From positions 1 through 8,124 of the forward strand of contig CAMDRL010000055.1 of NCBI GenBank assembly GCA_945906835.1: a stretch of DNA of 8,124 nucleotides. The letters are read 5' to 3'. Below are positions 1-5,246 of this stretch, piece after piece; the stretch's first letter is position 1; each line of letters starts with the position of its first letter. Both the position numbers and the translations under genes were made by a program. Source of the stretch: Rickettsia typhi. GTDB lineage: Bacteria > Pseudomonadota > Alphaproteobacteria > Rickettsiales > UBA1997. The notes beneath the pieces are model-generated. The model worked only from the letters and a program-made list of their open reading frames with translations. It did not search any database and was not told the origin of the DNA.

Positions 1-672
1 GTCTAACTCTGTTTTGTTTTGAAAATTTCTATAATAGAAAAGTTTTTCTGGATATTTTACAAAATCGCCCTGCCTTATTAAATCTGACAATATTATGACA
101 TCAGCTCCATAATTTAAACGATCTATTTTTATATCTTCTAAATAATTTCTTCTAACTAAACCAAATATTGAATACCATCCTTCTCTTAACAACAAAGCTT
201 TAAACCTTTGTAAATAATTCATTCCTAAAGTACTAAAATTATCGTATAAACTAAGATCTCCTTCAGTTATAATTGAACCATCTGGATTCATGAATTCTAT
301 CGCCGGAGCACACATTACAGCATTAGGATATTTTTCTAAATGATATACACATTTTGATATAAAATTTTCATGCCATATATCATCAAATGAAGCCCAAGCA
401 AAATATTTTCCCCTAGATAAACGAAATACCAAGTCATAATTTCTGGCTGCACCAATATTTTCCGAATTTCTATGATAACGAATTCTGTTATCTTGTGTGG
501 CGTAGTATCTACATATTTCTTCAGTCTTATCAGTTGAACAATTATCAGATATTGCAATTTCAAAATTCTCATAATCCTGTTTAAGAAGAGATTCAATTGC
601 AAATTTTAAATACTTCTCAGCATTATATATCAAAAGACCAATGCTAACCAACTCTTTACTAGAAATATTCAT
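1..672 (-). CDS. Family 2 glycosyltransferase, C-terminus cut by window edge
   Basis: The frame is open from ATG at 672 to position 1 (224 codons) with no stop, so the gene continues off the left edge. The N-terminus reads as a GT-A fold family 2 glycosyltransferase: VSIGLLIYNAEKYL at residues 9-22, the nucleotide-binding ISDNCSTD at 41-48, NIGAARN at 72-78, and GKYFAWASFDD at 88-98, where F-D-D takes the place of the usual DxD metal-binding motif. Such enzymes transfer a sugar from a nucleotide-sugar at the cytoplasmic face of the inner membrane, here probably during O-antigen or capsule assembly. The donor and acceptor cannot be told. The start lies one base after the rfbG stop, so the two are almost certainly co-transcribed and translationally coupled. 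About 13 of 20 Ile codons are ATA, unlike the transketolase in this window, where ATA is nearly absent. Confidence 0.88.
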   Translation of the reverse strand, partial: MNISSKELVSIGLLIYNAEKYLKFAIESLLKQDYENFEIAISDNCSTDKTEEICRYYATQDNRIRYHRNSENIGAARNYDLVFRLSRGKYFAWASFDDIWHENFISKCVYHLEKYPNAVMCAPAIEFMNPDGSIITEGDLSLYDNFSTLGMNYLQRFKALLLREGWYSIFGLVRRNYLEDIKIDRLNYGADVIILSDLIRQGDFVKYPEKLFYYRNFQNKTELD

Positions 673-673
673 T

Positions 674-1738
674 TTATCTTTCAGAAAAATTTATTATTTG
701 TTCACAAGTTATGCTTCTTATATTCGCAGGATCAGAAATATAGTTTTTATACCATTCAGCAGTAAATTTCATAGTTTCGTCAAAATTTAATTTTGGTTTC
801 CAACCCAATTTAGATTTGGCTTTGAAGTTATCAAGTTTCAAAATTCCCGCTTCGTGCAATATAAAATCGGGAGATATTTTATAAGAGCCAATTCCTAATT
901 TTTGAATTAAACATTTGGTCAAATTTTCAACATTAATTTCTTCGTCATTATCAGGTCCAAAATTATAGGCTGTGGAGAAATTTTTACCTTTTTCAAAAAG
1001 ATTTTTTGTTAAAAGCAAATAACCGTAAAGTGGCTCTAACACATGTTGCCAAGGTCTGATGGCATTTGGTGATCTGATTTCAACTTCTTTGTTCAATCTT
1101 ACGCTGCGAAAAATATCGGGAATAATTCTATCAGTTGAAAAATCACCACCGCCAATAACATTTCCAGCGCGCCCTGAGGCAATAAAAATCCCTTCTTTTT
1201 CAAAAAAAGAACGGCGATATGAAGAAGTTAAAATTTCTACACAAGCCTTGCTTGATGAATAAGGGTCGTAGCCACCCATTGGATCTTCTTCTTTATAAGG
1301 ATGATCTATCTCTTTATTTTCATAACATTTATCAGTTGTTACATTGAGAATTGCTTTAACGCTGCCAGATTTTCTGGCAGCCTCAAAAACATTAAGCGAA
1401 CCAATTACATTTGTTTGACAAGTTTCTAAAGGATCAAAATAAGATTGGCGAACCAAAGGCTGAGCTGCCATATGAATAATAATTTCTGGCTGAAAATCTT
1501 TTACCGCCGCAGCAATTTCTTTTTCATTTCTAATATCACCGATGATTGATTTTACTGTAGCCTCTTCAACTTTTGCCAAATTAAATAAACTTTCTTCATC
1601 TGCCTTAAAGGCAAAACCCACAACTTTTGCACCCATCTGCGACAACCACAAAGCAAGCCATGAGCCTTTAAAACCAGTATGCCCTGTGAGAAATATTTTT
1701 TTCCCTGAATAGAAATTTGTTAGATCTAATGAATTCAT
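674..1738 (-). CDS. rfbG: CDP-glucose 4,6-dehydratase
   Basis: This 354-residue protein is an extended short-chain dehydrogenase that converts CDP-D-glucose to CDP-4-keto-6-deoxyglucose, the entry step to CDP-linked 3,6-dideoxyhexoses and related O-antigen sugars. Residues 18-25 (TGHTGFKG) are the NAD-binding glycine motif, followed by SWLALWL, which is typical of RfbG rather than of dTDP-glucose dehydratases. The catalytic region has TTDKCYEN at 134-141 and the YSSSK motif with Tyr160 and Lys164. The length matches the family (about 355-360). ATG at 1738 is the natural start; no convincing ribosome-binding site precedes it. It follows an intergenic palindrome and leads directly into a glycosyltransferase. 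The cytidylyltransferase (RfbF) that makes its substrate, and the enzymes that use its product, are not in the window and may lie beyond the left edge. Confidence 0.93.
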   Translation of the reverse strand: MNSLDLTNFYSGKKIFLTGHTGFKGSWLALWLSQMGAKVVGFAFKADEESLFNLAKVEEATVKSIIGDIRNEKEIAAAVKDFQPEIIIHMAAQPLVRQSYFDPLETCQTNVIGSLNVFEAARKSGSVKAILNVTTDKCYENKEIDHPYKEEDPMGGYDPYSSSKACVEILTSSYRRSFFEKEGIFIASGRAGNVIGGGDFSTDRIIPDIFRSVRLNKEVEIRSPNAIRPWQHVLEPLYGYLLLTKNLFEKGKNFSTAYNFGPDNDEEINVENLTKCLIQKLGIGSYKISPDFILHEAGILKLDNFKAKSKLGWKPKLNFDETMKFTAEWYKNYISDPANIRSITCEQIINFSER

Positions 1739-1754
1739 TTTATATCAAATATTG

Positions 1755-1783
1755 ATTCTATTTACAGTTTTTAAAATAGAGAA
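1755..1783 (-). promoter_or_regulatory. Possible promoter for rfbG and glycosyltransferase
   Basis: On the minus strand TAGAAT (1760-1755, five of six bases of the -10 consensus) lies 17 bases after TTCTCT (1783-1778, a poor -35). It would start transcription about ten bases before the rfbG ATG. The region is AT-rich, so a chance match is quite possible. It would give the rfbG-glycosyltransferase pair its own promoter downstream of the palindrome. Confidence 0.25.
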
Positions 1784-1795
1784 CCATGGCGTTTT

Positions 1796-1830
1796 CAAAT
1801 GGACCCCGCAAAAAGTGCGGGGTCCATTTG
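1796..1830. repeat. Perfect 15-bp palindrome with 5-base loop
   Basis: The arms at 1796-1810 and 1816-1830 are exact reverse complements (CAAATGGACCCCGCA on the left), separated by AAAAG. It can form a very stable hairpin in either strand. Neither side is followed by a T-run, so it is not a standard intrinsic terminator. The core is strikingly GC-rich against its surroundings. It sits between the broken nucleotidyltransferase and rfbG. The most likely reading is a copy of a dispersed palindromic element, or a hairpin that insulates or stabilises mRNA. Only one copy is in the window, so the repeat status is inferred. Confidence 0.75.
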
Positions 1831-1852
1831 TGCAATAATTTCAACGATATAC

Positions 1853-2142
1853 TTATAAAGCCTCTGCTTCTTTTAAAGCAAAGGATCTAAACTCATTTCT
1901 TATAGACCTATCAGATATTATATCTACCTGGCAACCAAGCAGCTCTCTTAACTCAATATCAAGTCCAGATTCATCAAGTAATGATGCCCCTTTTTAAAAT
2001 GCACCAAAAAATCCACATCGCTATCTTTGGTATTTTCACCTCTCGCCGTAGAGCCAAAAATCCTAATATTTTCCGCCTTATATTTATTTGCTATCTCTAA
2101 AATTTTACTACGATATTGCGTACGCAGAAATGCCATATCCAT
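1853..2142 (-). pseudogene. MNT-type nucleotidyltransferase split by a -1 frameshift
   Basis: The first frame (ATG at 2142) encodes a small DNA polymerase beta-like nucleotidyltransferase with the core IRIFGSTARGE and DSDVDFLV (the GS...DxD catalytic motif). It then leaves the family sequence after FKKG and stops at 1950-1948. The -1 frame continues at once with GASLLDESGLDIELRELLG, then a VDIIS-type strand and a helical tail ending at the TAA at 1855-1853. Together they make a normal 96-residue family member. Start choice: an open frame extends upstream to 2169, but that overlaps fcl, whereas ATG 2142 lies two bases after the fcl stop and is preceded by AAGAAG as a ribosome-binding site. Relatives are usually the MntA-like half of a two-gene toxin-antitoxin pair with a HEPN protein (HepT); no HEPN gene is adjacent. 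The break may be real decay, a sequencing error in AAAAAGGGG, or programmed frameshifting. Confidence 0.82.
1987..1993 (-). other. Slippery heptamer A AAG GGG at the frame break
   Basis: In the zero frame of the nucleotidyltransferase the codons are AAA AAG GGG, so the heptamer A AAG GGG fits the X XXY YYZ pattern for -1 ribosomal slippage. Slipping here would make the next codon GCA (Ala) and restore the family sequence without a lost or added residue. No clear downstream stem or upstream Shine-Dalgarno stimulator was seen, so a one-base deletion in the A/G run explains the same data more simply. Confidence 0.4.
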
Positions 2143-2144
2143 AT

Positions 2145-3074
2145 TTAACTTCTTTGATTTAGATACCATTCGTAAACCTTAGCAATTCCATCTTCTAAAG
2201 AAACTTTAGCTTTCCAGCCTAAATTATTGATTTTAGAGACATCCATGCATTTGCGCATTGTGCCGTCTGGCTTGCTTGAATCAAATTTTAATTCACCTGC
2301 AAAACCAACTGTTTTTTGAATTAATTGCGCTAATTCTTTGATAGTTAAATCTTCGCCAACTCCAACATTAATTAAACCTTTTGCTTCTTTGTTATTGATC
2401 ACAAAAACACAAGCTTCTGCCAAATCATCAACAAATAAAAATTCTCTTTTTGGCGTTCCTGAGCCCCAAATTTCTACGAATTTTTGACCATTGATTTTTG
2501 CTTCATGAAATTTACGCATTAAAGCCGGCAACACATGAGAGGTTTTTAAATCGAAATTATCGTTAATGCCATAAAGATTGGTTGGCATTAGAGAAACAAA
2601 GTCGCATCCATATTGGTCTTGATAAGCTTCACACATTTTTACGCCAGCAATTTTTGCAATCGCATAGCCGTAATTTGTGGGTTCAAGCGCACCAGTTAAG
2701 AGATGTTCTTCTTTGATTGGTTGCTTGGATAATTTTGGATAAATGCACGAACTTCCTAAAAAAACCAGTCTTTTAACTTTGTTTAAATAAGAGTTATGAA
2801 TGATGTTATTTTGGATTTGCAAGTTTTCGTAAGTGAAAGCTCCAATTTCAACTCTATTAGCCTCAATACCACCAACTTTTGCGGCGGCTAAAAAAACATA
2901 TTCTGGTTTTTCTTGAGCAAAAAATTCTGCTACTTTTGCTTGATTAAGCAAATCAAGTTCAGCGTGAGTTTTGGTGATTAGGTTGTTGTAACCTTGTTTT
3001 TGTAGTTCTCTTACTATTGCTGAACCAACCATTCCGCGGTGTCCTGCGATGTAGATTTTGGAATTTTGGTTCAT
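2145..3074 (-). CDS. fcl: GDP-L-fucose synthase
   Basis: This 309-residue NADPH-dependent epimerase/reductase converts GDP-4-keto-6-deoxy-D-mannose to GDP-L-fucose in the cytoplasm, feeding surface glycans. GHRGMVGSA at 11-19 is the nucleotide-binding motif. The catalytic residues align with E. coli Fcl at an offset of one: Ser108 and Cys110 in SSCIYP, Tyr137 and Lys141 in YAIAK, and His180 in TSHVLP. KVGGIEANR at 66-74 is also diagnostic. The length matches the family (about 310-320). Start is ATG 3074, without a visible Shine-Dalgarno; TATTAT at 3098-3093 is a possible -10 box but has no good -35. Gmd, which makes the substrate, is not in the window. The broken nucleotidyltransferase follows two bases after its stop. 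Confidence 0.95.
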   Translation of the reverse strand: MNQNSKIYIAGHRGMVGSAIVRELQKQGYNNLITKTHAELDLLNQAKVAEFFAQEKPEYVFLAAAKVGGIEANRVEIGAFTYENLQIQNNIIHNSYLNKVKRLVFLGSSCIYPKLSKQPIKEEHLLTGALEPTNYGYAIAKIAGVKMCEAYQDQYGCDFVSLMPTNLYGINDNFDLKTSHVLPALMRKFHEAKINGQKFVEIWGSGTPKREFLFVDDLAEACVFVINNKEAKGLINVGVGEDLTIKELAQLIQKTVGFAGELKFDSSKPDGTMRKCMDVSKINNLGWKAKVSLEDGIAKVYEWYLNQRS

Positions 3075-3132
3075 GTGATTTGTGTTTTTGATATAATATT
3101 TAATCAGAATTTATGACGAGCACCTCCCCTAA

Positions 3133-3153
3133 CCCTTCCTTCATAAGGAGGGG
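3133..3153. repeat. GC-rich 9-bp hairpin in the ABC ATPase-fcl gap
   Basis: CCCTTCCTT (3133-3141) pairs with AAGGAGGGG (3145-3153) around a three-base loop, with one G-U pair in plus-strand RNA and the equivalent A-C mismatch in minus-strand RNA. The longer purine/pyrimidine stretch 3121-3153 (CACCTCCCCTAACCC and onward) resembles dispersed CCTCCCCTAACCC-type repeats I associate with many bacterial genomes; that resemblance is recollection, not a search. In the direction of the flanking genes no T-run follows the stem, so it is a poor intrinsic terminator. Confidence 0.55.
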
Positions 3154-3160
3154 AAAAACA

Positions 3161-3880
3161 CTATTTAAGCGCCCCAATCTCTTTCAAAAACGCCTTATCC
3201 AAACTATCTTCCTCATGCTTATCTTTAAAGCCTTTTGGAGTTCCTTCGTAAACAATTTTTGCATTATTTAAAACTGCAATTGAATCACAAATTTCATCCA
3301 TATCGGATAAAATATGCGAACTGAAAAATATGGTTTTGCCAGATTTTTTGTAAGCAATTAACTCTTTCTTTAAAGCAATTCTTGCCTTTGGATCAAGCCC
3401 ACTCATTGGCTCATCTAAAATTACCAAATCAGCTTCTGATAAAAACACCGCCAAAAGACCAAGCTTTTGTGTCATACCTTTAGAATATTTAGTAACTTTT
3501 TGTTTCAAAACTTCAAATTTCAAATCAAGATTTTCGCAAATTTTTTTAGCTTTTTCTGGATTATATTTTTTACCATAAAAATCTAAAACAAACTTCACAA
3601 ACTCAACACCTTTAAGATGTTGACTGGGCTGAAATTTTTCTGGTAAATAACAAATTTTCTTTCTGCTTTCAGGCAAAACTCTTGATACACCAAAAATTTC
3701 AACTTCGCCGTGATCTTGATCTAAAAGGTCTAAAATAATTTTAATAAGAGTGGTTTTTCCAACTCCGTTCAAACCAATAAAACCAAATATGTCATTTTTT
3801 TTGACAGAAAATTCAATTTTATCTAAAACAATTTTATCATTAAATGATTTAGAAATTTCAGAAATTTTTAAAGGAATCAT
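3161..3880 (-). CDS. ABC transporter ATP-binding protein
   Basis: A single ATPase domain of 239 residues with every ABC element in place: Walker A GLNGVGKTT at 36-44, a Q-loop-position Glu81 in LPEKF, signature YSKGM at 132-136, Walker B LVILDEP at 152-158 with catalytic Glu157, D-loop SGLD at 160-163, and switch His189. The sequence style (a signature preceded by Tyr, Thr-Gln-Lys after it) fits the ABC-2 or CcmA-like export group rather than importers. It would power a membrane partner at the cytoplasmic face, but no permease gene is next to it, so the substrate is unknown. It starts five bases after the aroQ stop, which places it in the pssA-aroQ operon. A role in lipid or polysaccharide export would suit the neighbourhood but is inference only. 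Confidence 0.93.
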   Translation of the reverse strand: MIPLKISEISKSFNDKIVLDKIEFSVKKNDIFGFIGLNGVGKTTLIKIILDLLDQDHGEVEIFGVSRVLPESRKKICYLPEKFQPSQHLKGVEFVKFVLDFYGKKYNPEKAKKICENLDLKFEVLKQKVTKYSKGMTQKLGLLAVFLSEADLVILDEPMSGLDPKARIALKKELIAYKKSGKTIFFSSHILSDMDEICDSIAVLNNAKIVYEGTPKGFKDKHEEDSLDKAFLKEIGALK

Positions 3881-3885
3881 ACTAA

Positions 3886-4332
3886 TTATTTACAATCGAT
3901 AAGGTTATTTATTGCTAAAAGAGAGATTGAATATCCGTCAACACCAAGCCCTGAAATGACTGCTGTCACAACATTGCTTAACAAAGAATGATGTCTGAAT
4001 TCTTCTCTTTTAAAAACATTGGAAATATGAAGTTCAATTTTTGGTTTATCAAACATTTCTAAAGCATCTCTAATTGCAATTGAAGTGTGTGTGTAAGCGG
4101 CAGCATTAATGATAATTGCATCAAAATGCTCAATAGCATCTTGAATGAATGTGACTAATTCGCCCTCACTATTTGACTGTTGAAAAACAACTTCTAAATC
4201 AAGCTCTTTAGCAAGTTTTTTGCACTCGCCAGCAATTTTAGGAAGAGAGCTATCACCATAAATCTCTTTGTTTCTTTTATGTAAAAGATTAAGATTTGGA
4301 CCATTTAAAACTAAAACTTTTTTCTTAGGCAT
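3886..4332 (-). CDS. aroQ: 3-dehydroquinate dehydratase, type II
   Basis: This 148-residue cytoplasmic enzyme dehydrates 3-dehydroquinate to 3-dehydroshikimate, the third step of the shikimate pathway to aromatic amino acids. Visible family features are LNGPNLNLL at 9-17, Arg20 and catalytic Tyr25 in the lid loop, QSNSEGELV at 52-60, the NAAAYTHTSIAIRDA stretch from Asn76, catalytic His102 in ELHISN, and FKREEFRHHS after it. The length matches the usual dodecameric type II enzyme (about 145-150). In the lid the usual NLLGxREP is changed to NLLHKRNKE: the Gly is His and the Pro is lost, though Arg and Tyr remain. The ATG shares one base with the pssA stop (TAATG), indicating translational coupling. 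Confidence 0.95.
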   Translation of the reverse strand: MPKKKVLVLNGPNLNLLHKRNKEIYGDSSLPKIAGECKKLAKELDLEVVFQQSNSEGELVTFIQDAIEHFDAIIINAAAYTHTSIAIRDALEMFDKPKIELHISNVFKREEFRHHSLLSNVVTAVISGLGVDGYSISLLAINNLIDCK

Positions 4333-5111
4333 TATTTTCCCACTTTTTTTGATGAAAGTTCAATTCTTATAAAAGTAAAAATTGTAATAGGAATTGAAAT
4401 GGCATAAACCGTTCCAACAATTGATAAAGTCATCCAAGTATTGGTAATAAGACCAATGATAATTGAGCCTAAAATTATTAAAGTTAAATAAGCATAATCG
4501 TTTCTAATTGGAATTTTTTTAATTGAAATTGTTGGCACGCGGCTTGCCATTAAAATTGCCAAAGTGGCAGCATAAGTTAATACAAATAACGGATTAGCAT
4601 AAAATCCGTAGCCAAATTCATAAAATAAAACCATTGGCAACATTGCCATTGCAGCTCCACATGGAGCAGGAATGCCTTTAAAGAAATATTTTTCTAAAAT
4701 AGGGTTTTTGATTTCTTTAGTTAAATCTACATTAAATCTTGCTAAACGAATTGCGCTGCAAATTGCAAAAAATAATACTAATGCCCAATCAAGACCTTTA
4801 ATATCTTGAAAAGTATTAACCCACATATAAATCACAAAACCCGGAACTACACCAAAATTAACAAAATCTGCTAAAGAATCAAGCTGCGCGCCAAAATCAC
4901 TGCTTGAATTGAAGAATCTTGCTAATCTTCCGTCAAGTCCATCCATAAAACCAGACAGTAGAACAAATGATGTTGCCATGTAAAAATTGCCATGAATTGC
5001 ATAACGAATTGCCGACAGACCAACACAAATACTTGCGAGGGTAACTAAATTTGGCAACAATTTGAATAATGGATAAGTTTCACCTTTATATTTTTTAGCT
5101 TTACTAGACAT
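4332..5111 (-). CDS. pssA: CDP-diacylglycerol-serine O-phosphatidyltransferase
   Basis: This integral membrane enzyme makes phosphatidylserine from CDP-diacylglycerol and serine, the precursor of phosphatidylethanolamine. Counting from ATG 5111 (259 residues), the CDP-alcohol phosphotransferase motif is complete: Asp57, Asp60-Gly61, Ala64-Arg65, Gly74, Asp78 and Asp82, spaced as DGxxARx8GxxxDxxxD. About eight hydrophobic segments follow one another, roughly at 19-39, 43-56, 83-102, 108-124, 145-170, 175-192, 206-224 and 227-249. The early PNLVTL and the length fit the subclass II enzyme of Alphaproteobacteria and Gram-positives, not the peripheral E. coli PssA. A TTG codon directly upstream (5114) could also initiate; ATG is preferred. 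The decarboxylase gene (psd), often its neighbour, is absent. It is the first gene of the pssA-aroQ-ABC run and divergent from transketolase. Confidence 0.93.
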   Translation of the reverse strand: MSSKAKKYKGETYPLFKLLPNLVTLASICVGLSAIRYAIHGNFYMATSFVLLSGFMDGLDGRLARFFNSSSDFGAQLDSLADFVNFGVVPGFVIYMWVNTFQDIKGLDWALVLFFAICSAIRLARFNVDLTKEIKNPILEKYFFKGIPAPCGAAMAMLPMVLFYEFGYGFYANPLFVLTYAATLAILMASRVPTISIKKIPIRNDYAYLTLIILGSIIIGLITNTWMTLSIVGTVYAISIPITIFTFIRIELSSKKVGK

Positions 5112-5180
5112 CAAATTAATTTTTAAATTTTAAAAAAAACCATTTACTTTATTCATAAAGAGCATCTAATTTTTAATATC

Positions 5181-5209
5181 TTAACAAAAAAAGCAACTAA
5201 ACATAACAT
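5181..5209 (+). promoter_or_regulatory. Candidate promoter of the transketolase gene
   Basis: TTAACA (5181-5186, five of six bases of the -35 consensus) and TAACAT (5204-5209, four of six of the -10) are exactly 17 bases apart in the 135-base divergent region between pssA and tkt. Transcription would begin near 5216, leaving a leader of about 30 bases. The region is very AT-rich, which raises the chance of false matches. No comparably good promoter was found for pssA in the other direction. Confidence 0.4.
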
Positions 5210-5246
5210 AAAACTCCACTTTTCTATTCATTAAATTCCAAAAAAC

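Noticed and set aside
336..602. Open minus-strand frame of 88 codons
   Set aside because: It is an out-of-frame reading of the glycosyltransferase, whose true frame carries the family motifs and is open across the whole segment.
1059..1262. Plus-strand frame of 67 codons
   Set aside because: It lies antisense inside rfbG over conserved dehydratase sequence.
1796..1830. Intrinsic terminator reading of the palindrome
   Set aside because: Neither strand has a T-run after the stem, so it is listed as a palindromic repeat instead.
2143..2169. Upstream ATG for the nucleotidyltransferase at 2169
   Set aside because: It would overlap fcl by 25 bases; ATG 2142 follows the fcl stop and has an AAGAAG ribosome-binding site.
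3092..3097. Exact TATAAT on the plus strand
   Set aside because: No gene lies downstream on that strand and no fitting -35 was seen; AT-rich chance match.
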